NCBI GenBank assembly: GCA_021107335.1
Contig: JAIOSZ010000068.1
Span: 1 to 7,494, forward strand
Direction of reading: 5' to 3'
Length of the DNA: 7,494 nt
Origin: Desulfuromonadaceae bacterium
GTDB taxonomy: Bacteria > Desulfobacterota > Desulfuromonadia > Desulfuromonadales > Syntrophotaleaceae
Under the pieces are notes generated by a model that saw only the letters and a program-made list of their open reading frames with translations, was not told the origin of the DNA and ran no database searches. This document shows positions 1 through 5,831 of the stretch, one piece after another (the stretch's first letter is position 1; every line of letters begins with the position of its first letter). Made by a program: the position numbers and the translations under genes.

Positions 1-33
1 GACCCGATAATCGCGACTGCGTTGGCGGCTCAT
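1..33 (-). CDS. 5' end of a following gene, possibly lutB-like (partial)
   Basis: An ATG at 33 opens a frame that runs off the left edge and reads MSRQRSRDYRV. A good ribosome binding site, GAGGT, lies 8 bases upstream of the ATG, and the start is only 13 bp after the lutC stop codon, so the two genes are probably cotranscribed. Eleven residues do not identify the product. In known lactate oxidase loci such as lldG-lldF-lldE of Shewanella, the LutC homologue is followed by the LutB-type iron-sulfur protein, so a LutB-like product is a reasonable guess from context only. Confidence 0.5.
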   Translation of the reverse strand, partial: MSRQRSRDYRV

Positions 34-46
34 AGAAACGACCTCA

Positions 47-601
47 TCAACTTTCCAGGGGATCGTCTGAGATCCCTTCCAGCAACAAAATATGCAGTTC
101 AGCAGGACCATGTACGCCGATGGTCAACACTCGCTCAATATCGGCGGTGCGGCTTGGCCCGGTAATAAAGGCGACAAAATCGGGACTCTGGCGTCGATGC
201 AGCACCCGCAGCGGCCCGACTGCGGCCAGGCCATCAGCCAGAATCTTGTGGGGATCAAGGATCACGAAATGACGCCTGGGCAGGGTACTGGCCAGGCGCA
301 ACGCCTCGTCCGTACTGTCGAGAACCACCGTGCCGGTATCGGCCAAGGCAAAATTGGCCCCAGTGATCCCAGCGCTGGCCTGGGCTGCCCCGGCGCGAAA
401 GTGTTCCGTCAGCACTATGCAACCGCTTTCACGGAGTGCTTCGGCGAGCCTCAAACGCTGACTTGCAGCAAAATTCGGCAACAGTATCGGGCCTTCGGCA
501 TGTCGAGCGATATAATCAACCAGAGCAGTCCTATCGAGGGTGCGCACTACATGGGCACCGGCCCGGCCAGCTGCAAGTATAAAACGTTCGAGCAATTCCA
601 T
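47..601 (-). CDS. lutC: LutC/YkgG-family LUD-domain lactate utilization protein
   Basis: This is a protein of about 184 residues in the LUD (LutC/YkgG) family, the subunit that acts with the iron-sulfur proteins LutA and LutB in cytoplasmic oxidation of L-lactate to pyruvate. The family signature is clear: GITGANFALADTGTVVL at about residues 78-94, and a second block, TGPSRTADIERVLTIGVHGP, at about 147-166 near the C-terminus. It is shorter than many LutC proteins (often 210-240 residues) because the usual N-terminal leader helix is small. The frame can be extended to a GTG at 643, but that codon lies inside the stem of an intrinsic terminator and has no ribosome binding site. An ATG at 616 also lacks one. 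The ATG at 601 has GGGG five bases upstream and begins MELLERF, so I prefer it. The next gene starts 13 bp after its stop. The family call is secure; the lactate role is inferred from the family. Confidence 0.9.
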   Translation of the reverse strand: MELLERFILAAGRAGAHVVRTLDRTALVDYIARHAEGPILLPNFAASQRLRLAEALRESGCIVLTEHFRAGAAQASAGITGANFALADTGTVVLDSTDEALRLASTLPRRHFVILDPHKILADGLAAVGPLRVLHRRQSPDFVAFITGPSRTADIERVLTIGVHGPAELHILLLEGISDDPLES

Positions 602-625
602 ATCGACCCCGCACATAACCAACCG

Positions 626-670
626 AAAAGACCGCCTCGGCACAACAGCAACGTGCGAAGACGGTCTTTT
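626..670 (-). terminator. Strong intrinsic terminator between the NarL-like regulator and lutC
   Basis: Two 18-base arms (626-643 and 653-670) flank a 9-base loop. Read on the minus strand, the arms are AAAAGACCGTCTTCGCAC and GTGCCGAGGCGGTCTTTT. They pair along their whole length with two G-U wobbles and a single C-C mismatch, and the right arm ends in TTTT. On the plus strand the wobbles become mismatches, so the structure is built for minus-strand transcription, though the A-tract/T-tract flanks could give some bidirectional activity. It sits 25 bp after the regulator stop codon, as expected for the end of that operon, and ends only about 24 bp before the lutC start. Confidence 0.9.
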
Positions 671-694
671 ATCAAATGATTCTCAGCTTTTCCG

Positions 695-1447
695 TCACAA
701 CCCCTGGTCGGCCTTGAAACGCTTGAGCCAGGCCTTAAATTCTCCCTCTTCATTTTCCAGTTCAAAGGCATTGATCAGACCACGGCGCAGAGCGAGGGAC
801 ACTGCCCGGTTGCGCAGATTAAAGGCATCGCCAAACTTATCACTATGAAACTGTTCCTGATCGATGCCGAGTTTGCTATACAGGGAGTTGAGGCGGCTCT
901 GAACACCGCGCCGCGACAAGTAGCGGCGTTGAGCGATAAGATTGTCGGTCAAGCCAAGGGAGATGTCGAGCAGCGCTTCGAATTCGATATCGGACAAAGC
1001 AGTCTGACTATGACCAGCCCGCCCCTGCACCTTGCGCACATCGGGGTCGATCCAGCACTGCTCTTCGAGGAGCACAGTACGAACCGCCGAGCCGATGCGT
1101 TCATGGGTATTAGATTTGAGAATATAACCGTAGACTGTCTCGGGAGGTACGATGCGTGACAGGGTACGCACGTACATCTCATCCTTAAACTGACTCCAGA
1201 AAACGATGCGCGCTTCGGGCTTGCGCTGCCAAAGGTTGCGGGCAAACTCGATACCGTTCATCTCCGGCATCTGGATATCGCTAATAACCAGCGGCTGCTC
1301 ACTTTCCAAGGCCATTTTCAAAGCGACCAGACCGTTATGGGCGCGGTCGATCTGACAGGGGACATCCCAGGATTTGACCAACTGTTCCAGAAATTCGGCA
1401 TCCCGCGGATTGTCTTCGACAATCAGGATATGCACCGGTTCGGTCAT
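695..1447 (-). CDS. NarL/FixJ-type response regulator with divergent LuxR-type HTH
   Basis: This is a 250-residue response regulator, expected to be a cytoplasmic transcription factor. The N-terminal receiver domain (about residues 5-128) has the acidic pair E11-D12, the phosphoacceptor D57 in SDIQMPEMNG, the switch serine S85 and the conserved lysine K111 in YILKSN. The C-terminal part (about 150-196) aligns with the LuxR/GerE helix-turn-helix: LSDIEFEALL for the first helix and RLNSLYSKLG at its end, which match the LT-x-RE-x-EVL and NIYxKLG blocks. The usual TVKxH of the recognition helix is replaced by GVQSR. A charged tail of about 50 residues follows the HTH and makes the protein longer than typical NarL proteins (210-220). 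The start ATG overlaps the stop of the upstream kinase gene (ATGA), with GAGGGGAGAG as ribosome binding site, so translation is coupled and the kinase is the presumed partner. Target genes are unknown. Confidence 0.9.
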   Translation of the reverse strand: MTEPVHILIVEDNPRDAEFLEQLVKSWDVPCQIDRAHNGLVALKMALESEQPLVISDIQMPEMNGIEFARNLWQRKPEARIVFWSQFKDEMYVRTLSRIVPPETVYGYILKSNTHERIGSAVRTVLLEEQCWIDPDVRKVQGRAGHSQTALSDIEFEALLDISLGLTDNLIAQRRYLSRRGVQSRLNSLYSKLGIDQEQFHSDKFGDAFNLRNRAVSLALRRGLINAFELENEEGEFKAWLKRFKADQGL

Positions 1448-2847
1448 ACTCTCTCCCCTCTAGCGGCCGGCACGGCCAGGGTCAGCTCAAAACGAGTGCC
1501 CGTAGAAAAACGCGACGGGCTCCAAGCAACCTGGCCACCGATGGCCCGCGACCGCTCGCGAATATTGTTGAGGCCCCGCCCACCCCCCAGGGTGACTTGC
1601 CGGGTATCGAAACCAACCCCATTATCCTCCACCGACAGCACCACCTGATCGCCACGCAAGTCGAGGTTAACCTCGTAGCGGCTGGCTCGAGCATGCTTGA
1701 TGACGTTGTGAATCGCCTCTACGGCAATACGATAGAGGGTCAGTTTGGACAGTCGCGGCAATCCGGAGGCATCAACTTCTGGCGAAATATACAGATGATA
1801 TTCGGGCATATCACCCTTGCCGTTACAGCGCTCAAGATGGGACTGCAGGGCCGCACCGAGTCCGAGAATGTCGAGGGTCTGGGGATGTAGGTTGTCCATC
1901 AAATGACGCAGGTCGGTGATGGCCCCCTTCAATTCGTCCTCCAGGGCTTCGGCCTGATCACGACAGGTCTCTTGCTTTTGCAACACCTGTAATCCCCGCA
2001 GAATGGAAGAAAGGTCGGAGAGTGTCTGATCGTGAATGTCCATAGCGATGCGCCGCCGCTCTTCCTCGGCCCCTTCCAACAACTTCTCAGTGCCGACTAC
2101 CCGAATCAGCTGTTCGGTCATGCGGTTAATAGACAGGGCCAAATCGTCCAGCTCGTCGCGCACCACCTCGGGAGCGGCGGGCGGGGTCAGGTCGCCGCGT
2201 ACGATGCTACCGGCGGTATCCGAGAGTCGCTGCACCCGGCGCAGAATGCGACGGGAGAAGAAAAGGGACAGCAGTATCCCGATGGGAATCGCGGCACCGA
2301 GCACAATAATCGACACTAGCGCCGCCCGGTCCATAAGTTTGTCGATATCCTGTTTTTGATTAGGCTGCGAGCCCCTGCGCAATTTCTGCGCCTGCTGGAC
2401 GGCATTTAACAGCTCGGCAAATTGAGGCTGCAAACGGGCCATGCCGGCTCCAAACTGAGACAAATCACGGGGGTTCATGTTATCCACCGTTTGCAGCAAT
2501 TCCTTGAAGCCACCCAATTCGTGTGGAATTTGCTCCACAATGGCCCTAACAACCTTACGAAAATGAGCGTGAAATATCACCAGTCGCTCAAGCAGCCCTT
2601 TGACTTCCTCGTCCTGAACGAGAAATTCGCTAGAGTGCAGTTCGTGTTGTTGAGCCAGAATAAACATGGTTTGGAAAGTCTTTTCAGCCTGATCCTGAAG
2701 AATATAAAGCTTCCCAATTTTCTCTACTTGCTCGCGCTGCTGGGATAGACCCCAATAGGTGAATTGCAGAAAGCCGAGCAACAGGGTCATCAGCAGCAGA
2801 ACCGCTGCCGGGGCCATCAGGATCTGGTGTTTGAGAGCTATACGCAT
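1444..2847 (-). CDS. NarX/DegS-type membrane sensor histidine kinase (HAMP, HisKA_3, HATPase)
   Basis: A sensor kinase of 467 residues when started at the ATG at 2847, which gives MRIALKHQ followed directly by a transmembrane helix (about residues 9-34). A largely helical extracytoplasmic region (about 35-172, no recognisable PAS fold) is followed by a second membrane helix (about 176-197), a HAMP linker (198-252), a HisKA_3 dimerisation/phosphoacceptor helix and an HATPase_c domain. The H-box is EEERRRIAMDIHDQTL with His272. N-box Asn381, the G1 box DNGVGF (409-413) and the G2 box GGGRGLNN (421-428) are all present, so kinase activity is likely. The glutamine expected five residues after the histidine is a serine. 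The frame can be extended 12 codons to a GTG at 2883, but those codons add no hydrophobic or domain sequence and the GTG lies in a dyad. It is coupled to the following NarL-like regulator by a 4-base overlap. The signal sensed is unknown. Confidence 0.92.
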   Translation of the reverse strand: MRIALKHQILMAPAAVLLLMTLLLGFLQFTYWGLSQQREQVEKIGKLYILQDQAEKTFQTMFILAQQHELHSSEFLVQDEEVKGLLERLVIFHAHFRKVVRAIVEQIPHELGGFKELLQTVDNMNPRDLSQFGAGMARLQPQFAELLNAVQQAQKLRRGSQPNQKQDIDKLMDRAALVSIIVLGAAIPIGILLSLFFSRRILRRVQRLSDTAGSIVRGDLTPPAAPEVVRDELDDLALSINRMTEQLIRVVGTEKLLEGAEEERRRIAMDIHDQTLSDLSSILRGLQVLQKQETCRDQAEALEDELKGAITDLRHLMDNLHPQTLDILGLGAALQSHLERCNGKGDMPEYHLYISPEVDASGLPRLSKLTLYRIAVEAIHNVIKHARASRYEVNLDLRGDQVVLSVEDNGVGFDTRQVTLGGGRGLNNIRERSRAIGGQVAWSPSRFSTGTRFELTLAVPAARGERV

Positions 2848-2881
2848 AGGCCGAAACCTAACACAGAAGCCAAAGGGTTGC

Positions 2882-2899
2882 ACTGTGCATTCGCACAGT
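2882..2899. promoter_or_regulatory. Perfect 7-4-7 dyad upstream of the NarX-type kinase gene
   Basis: ACTGTGC-ATTC-GCACAGT is a perfect inverted repeat located 35-52 bp upstream of the preferred kinase start codon, in the 110 bp gap after the RNase Z-like gene. It could be a protein binding site or a small hairpin in the 5' leader. It contains CTGT-N8-ACAG, the spacing of the E. coli-type LexA box, but the centre is not AT-rich as in that consensus. No T-tract follows on either strand, so it is not an intrinsic terminator. Its function is unproven. Confidence 0.4.
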
Positions 2900-2957
2900 C
2901 CCGCCCTTTAGCTTAAAACAATTATGGCCATATTTTTCCACCCCATCAGGAGCCGTC

Positions 2958-3956
2958 CTACAACCCTCTATAAAAAGACTCTTGCGCCTCTTTGTCTAGT
3001 AACTGTGGCCGGTCCAAGTAGCGGCGAGAATGGTGAAAAACCCGTAACCGCCTCGCATCGGCCAGGCGTCCGATACGTCCGGCAAGACGCGCTGTCAGAT
3101 GGTTACGCAGCTGGGCTCGAGGAAGCTCTTGATGGGCGAATACCGCCTCGATAACTAGCAGATGAGCCGCCCGCGCCAAGGCGACAATTTTGTCCAGATT
3201 GGCCGATGTCGGTGAGGCATCGGTGACGTAACAAACTTTCATGCCCCGCTCGGTGCTGGCAATCTCCTCGACCAGTTCGCCCAAGGGCACCTGTTCGGTG
3301 CCGCCAGCGGCCAACGGCACGGCCAGCAGGGCTTTCCCAGGAGTCTGCTGCTGCAGCAAATCCTTGAAATGCGCCAGCCAAGGACCGACAAGGAATCCAC
3401 GCCGTTCCAGAGCCTCGCGACGAATGGCGATATGCAACGGTTCCTCTAGGGCAAAAGCCAGGGAATCGATATCGCCATGCGCAAGCCGGGCCGCCCGCAC
3501 GGAACAGTAGGGGGTCTCATAGAGCAGTCCATCGCTGCAATCACGGCCCGGTTGTGGCTCTGCGACGAAACCGTTTTGCGCCCGAAACACGGTTGTTTCC
3601 AATCGCTCCCCCCGCCATTCCTGTACGGTGAGCACAAAGGAGAAGCCGGCGGTGAGGTTCCAAGTGTAACCGGCCAAGCGTCCGGCCAACTGATCGATGA
3701 TACCAGCCGGGCCGAACAGCTGCAGATTCAGGTCATGATACAGAAAGGCTCGCAGCAAAGAATCGAAGCCAACCAGGTGGTCGATATGACCATGGGATAT
3801 GAACACCGCGCGGATTTTGAGCAACTCCCGAGCAGTCAAAGCATGCAGATCACCGCAATCGAAGAGCAACGCCTGACCCCGATGGGCCAAATGGACATAG
3901 AGGGCGGGATCACCAAATGGCCCATTCACCAGACGCGGGCAGAATACTGACCTCAT
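2958..3956 (-). CDS. RNase Z-like metallo-beta-lactamase-fold hydrolase
   Basis: A 332-residue cytoplasmic metallohydrolase of the metallo-beta-lactamase fold, closest in layout to ribonuclease Z (tRNA 3' endonuclease). The metal-binding motif SHGHIDH supplies His55, His57, Asp59 and His60. Further ligands or catalytic residues appear as His160 in RLAHGDIDSLAFALEE, Asp246 in YVTDASP, His286 in NHLTARLAG and the VFHHSRRY block near the C-terminus, which parallels the HxSxRY end of RNase Z. The N-terminal FCPRLVNGPFGDPALYV marks a subgroup of RNase Z-like proteins distinct from ElaC-type enzymes, whose substrate I do not know. Whether it processes tRNA is therefore open. The ATG at 3956 has GGTGAAG at a usable distance. 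A gap of about 430 bp separates it from the kinase gene upstream. Its TAG stop is 110 bp before the next kinase start. Confidence 0.85.
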   Translation of the reverse strand: MRSVFCPRLVNGPFGDPALYVHLAHRGQALLFDCGDLHALTARELLKIRAVFISHGHIDHLVGFDSLLRAFLYHDLNLQLFGPAGIIDQLAGRLAGYTWNLTAGFSFVLTVQEWRGERLETTVFRAQNGFVAEPQPGRDCSDGLLYETPYCSVRAARLAHGDIDSLAFALEEPLHIAIRREALERRGFLVGPWLAHFKDLLQQQTPGKALLAVPLAAGGTEQVPLGELVEEIASTERGMKVCYVTDASPTSANLDKIVALARAAHLLVIEAVFAHQELPRAQLRNHLTARLAGRIGRLADARRLRVFHHSRRYLDRPQLLDKEAQESFYRGL

Positions 3957-4048
3957 GATACTTCACCAGGCGACCGGCTTGATGTCGCAAACAGGGTCAT
4001 CCAGGGAACCTTGATGACCGTATAGAAGAACCTATTACCGAACAGCAA
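3953..4048 (-). CDS. Possible 31-residue leader ORF overlapping the RNase Z-like start
   Basis: A short frame with a TTG start at 4048 (GGGGAA about 10 bases upstream) reads MLFGNRFFYTVIKVPW and on to PGEVS, and ends in a TGA that overlaps the ATG of the RNase Z-like gene as ATGA. The same frame is open back to 4081. An internal ATG at 4000 gives only 15 residues. The hydrophobic start and the coupled stop are suggestive, but a frame of this length arises easily by chance. It may equally be the decayed end of a former gene. I do not recognise the peptide. Confidence 0.2.
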   Translation of the reverse strand: MLFGNRFFYTVIKVPWMTLFATSSRSPGEVS

Positions 4049-4086
4049 CAGCAGAGTTTCCCCTGTCAGACTAAGCTTTGTTTATG

Positions 4087-4130
4087 CCTAGCACCTTGAG
4101 TCAGACCTAGGGAATGAAAGCCTTGCTAGG
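4087..4130 (-). repeat. 7-bp perfect inverted repeat in the leader region
   Basis: CCTAGCA (4087-4093) and TGCTAGG (4124-4130) are exact reverse complements separated by 30 bases. A CCTAGG hexamer at 4106-4111 inside the loop could form an alternative 5-bp pairing with the right arm. There is no T-tract, so it is not a standard terminator. It may be a leader RNA structure or chance. Confidence 0.35.
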
Positions 4131-4203
4131 AGGCGCACACCGCACAAAGCCAGGCCGACGATTGACGTAGACGTTACAGAAAAGAGCCGTTTCCGGACAG
4201 CAA

Positions 4204-4232
4204 CTATTAATCACTCGCAGGTAGGATGTCAA
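4204..4232 (-). promoter_or_regulatory. Candidate sigma-70 promoter for the RNase Z-like gene
   Basis: On the minus strand a perfect TTGACA (4227-4232) is followed after 17 bases by TAATAG (4204-4209), a weak -10 box matching TATAAT at three positions. An offset ATTAAT nearby is a better -10 sequence but at a 15-base spacing. Transcription would begin near 4197 and give a leader of about 240 nucleotides before the RNase Z-like start codon. Confidence 0.3.
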
Positions 4233-4388
4233 TAGAACCAACTCAGCCACGGCAGTCGCGGAAAGACCAAGGGGAATGGAAGGGAGTAGACGTTAACTGA
4301 AATCGGGGAGAGTGAAAGCTCTGGCGTTTAAGTCAGGCCGGAAGGGCTTGCTAGCAACGGCTAAAAGGCTCGATCGCTTCCTGGTGTT

Positions 4389-5831
4389 TCAAGCAAGGGA
4401 ATCGTGATTGGCGAGCCATTCCTTGGGCCCCTGAGCTGGCAGAAAAACCATAAAGGCGGTCCCTTCACCGGGTGTTGAATCGACCTCGACCCGTCCACCA
4501 TGGGCTTCGGCCAAAGACTTGACGATGGCCAAACCGAGGCCGGTGCCGCCATCTTCACGATTGCGAGCCTTATCGACCCGGTAGAAACGGTCAAAGATAT
4601 GTGTCAGATGTTCCACGGGAATACCGATTCCCGTATCGCTGACTGTCACCTTTGCCTCGCCATCAGCCACAGCCAGAGTGATCTCGACCCGTCCCCCATC
4701 GGGGGTATAGTTGACAGCATTGGCGACAAGATTGAGAAATAGTTGGCGCAGGCGCAGTTCATCACCCATCAGGCGAATCTCTTCGCTGACATCGAGCTTG
4801 AGGTGGGTTTTGATCTTTTTTGTTTCACCCAGCGTGTTGGCCTGCAGATAGATCCCTTGTAACAAGTCGCTGAGGCTGAAGGGTTTAATCACCAGAGACC
4901 TGGTCCCAGCTTCACTCTTAGCGAGGGTCAGTAGATCCTCAATAATACGCCCCATGCGATCAATTTCCTCCATGCTCGATTCGAGCATTTTACGGAATTC
5001 GTCGGGGTGCTTGGCCCAGCGTAACGCTACCTCCGTCTCGCCTTTGAGGATGGTTAAGGGGGTGCGCAACTCATGGGAAGCATCGCCAGAGAACTGGCGA
5101 ATCTTACGGAAAGATTCTTCCAAGTTGGCCAGCATGGCATTAAAGGTCTCGGCAAGGCGCGATATTTCATCCCGCGCCTTGCCGATAGGTAGTCGTCGAT
5201 TAAGATTATCCGCATTAACCTTGCGCATGGCACGGGTAATGTTAGTCACAGGCGCCAAGGCCCGACCGGCTAGAAACCAGCCACAGATAGCCACGACAAT
5301 AAAGGCTACCGGGCTATACAGAAGAAGCAGCGAGCGTAGTTCCCGTAGCGGCTGTTCGACCCTGCCTAGACCGGCAGCAGTCTGCAAGAAGAGCCGCCGA
5401 CCATTTCGCTGCCCCAATGGAATAACTAACTGGCGTAAGGAGTGGTGGTCGAAAAAGGGTACCGTGGTCAGTAATGGTCCTTCGTTGCGCACCGCCTCCA
5501 ACATCCAATCCTGAAGGGGCGGCATCTGTTTTCTTGCCCCATTTGCCTCGCAAAACCGGTTGTCTTTTTCATCCACCACTCGATAAAACTCACCCAGCCG
5601 AAACCGGCGGGCAAACTCGGCAACGGTGCTGCAATCGACAGACTCGTCAACCAGCAACCGCGCGCGCAAAGCGTCCGTCTCCTCAACTATGCTCAATAAG
5701 CGCTGATCAAGCTGCTTAAGCAAACTGTGAGACAGGTAGGTATACCAGATTCCGCTGCTGGCGCCGAGGACCAGCAGCAGAATCAGGGCATTCCAGAGGC
5801 TCAGTTTAAATCGAATGGAGGCTGAGAACAA
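4389..5831 (-). CDS. HAMP-containing sensor histidine kinase, OmpR-type (CusS-like layout)
   Basis: A 480-residue inner-membrane sensor kinase. Transmembrane helix 1 is at about residues 13-32, then an extracytoplasmic sensor region (33-165) with just two cysteines (C67 and C94), a second membrane helix (166-188), a HAMP linker (189-241), HisKA and HATPase_c. The H-box is SGDASHELRTPLT with His253. The N-box has Asn367 and Asn371, G1 is DTGIGI (399-404), the F-box is FDRFYRVD (413-420) and G2 is GGTGLGLAIV (428-437), so the catalytic core is complete. The overall layout resembles heavy-metal-type kinases such as CusS, but I see no His/Met-rich metal site, so the signal is not assigned. It starts at TTG, directly after the TGA of the response regulator gene. 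AAGGAGGG, placed within the last codons of that gene and six bases from the TTG, supports this start and tight translational coupling. Confidence 0.93.
   Translation of the reverse strand: MFSASIRFKLSLWNALILLLVLGASSGIWYTYLSHSLLKQLDQRLLSIVEETDALRARLLVDESVDCSTVAEFARRFRLGEFYRVVDEKDNRFCEANGARKQMPPLQDWMLEAVRNEGPLLTTVPFFDHHSLRQLVIPLGQRNGRRLFLQTAAGLGRVEQPLRELRSLLLLYSPVAFIVVAICGWFLAGRALAPVTNITRAMRKVNADNLNRRLPIGKARDEISRLAETFNAMLANLEESFRKIRQFSGDASHELRTPLTILKGETEVALRWAKHPDEFRKMLESSMEEIDRMGRIIEDLLTLAKSEAGTRSLVIKPFSLSDLLQGIYLQANTLGETKKIKTHLKLDVSEEIRLMGDELRLRQLFLNLVANAVNYTPDGGRVEITLAVADGEAKVTVSDTGIGIPVEHLTHIFDRFYRVDKARNREDGGTGLGLAIVKSLAEAHGGRVEVDSTPGEGTAFMVFLPAQGPKEWLANHDSLA

Larger units (their letters stand above)
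3957..4388. other. 430 bp gap without a recognised gene
   Basis: Apart from the doubtful 31-residue frame at its left end, I see no coding region on either strand here, and no tRNA or recognised riboswitch. What it holds: the 10-mer GTAGACGTTA twice (4167-4176 and 4286-4295); an imperfect repeat beginning AGTCAG and ending CTTGCTAG (4099-4129 and 4331-4354); a perfect 7-base inverted repeat CCTAGCA/TGCTAGG (4087-4093 and 4124-4130) in which an internal CCTAGG could compete for pairing; GTCAGAC twice (4065-4071 and 4100-4106); the palindrome TTGCTAGCAA (4348-4357); and a consensus -35 box on the minus strand. No convincing intrinsic terminator follows the OmpR-pair kinase. A long leader of the RNase Z-like gene, a small RNA, or a decayed gene are all possible. 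Confidence 0.6.

Noticed and set aside
92..679. Long plus-strand frame of 195 codons across the lutC region
   Set aside because: It is antisense to the clear LUD-domain gene, its product has no recognisable domain, and it runs through the terminator hairpin.
2848..2883. GTG start at 2883 for the NarX-type kinase
   Set aside because: The 12 added residues (MQPFGFCVRFRP) add no family feature, no ribosome binding site precedes the GTG, and the codon sits within the dyad. The ATG at 2847 leads straight into the membrane helix.
2924..2933. Palindrome TATGGCCATA near the end of the RNase Z-like gene, considered as an operator or terminator
   Set aside because: A 10-bp AT-rich palindrome without flanking support or a T-tract is expected by chance.
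4086..4180. Possible GEMM (cyclic di-GMP) riboswitch, from the plus-strand segment GCACAAAGCCAGGCCG
   Set aside because: Only a few bases resemble the conserved ACGCAAAGCC segment. The paired upstream motif and receptor helix are not seen, and the strand is opposite to all neighbouring genes.
4201..4388. Possible group II intron or retron RNA remnant
   Set aside because: No domain V-like hairpin, no reverse transcriptase frame and no intron boundary could be seen.
4321..4388. Intrinsic terminator after the OmpR-pair kinase gene
   Set aside because: Small dyads are present (TTGCTAGCAA; CTGAC/GCCAG with a mismatch), but none has a stable GC-rich stem followed by a T-tract.
4954..5514. Plus-strand frame of 186 codons antisense to the OmpR-type kinase
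   Set aside because: The product is serine/arginine-rich low-complexity sequence typical of a shadow frame, and the opposite strand encodes conserved kinase motifs.
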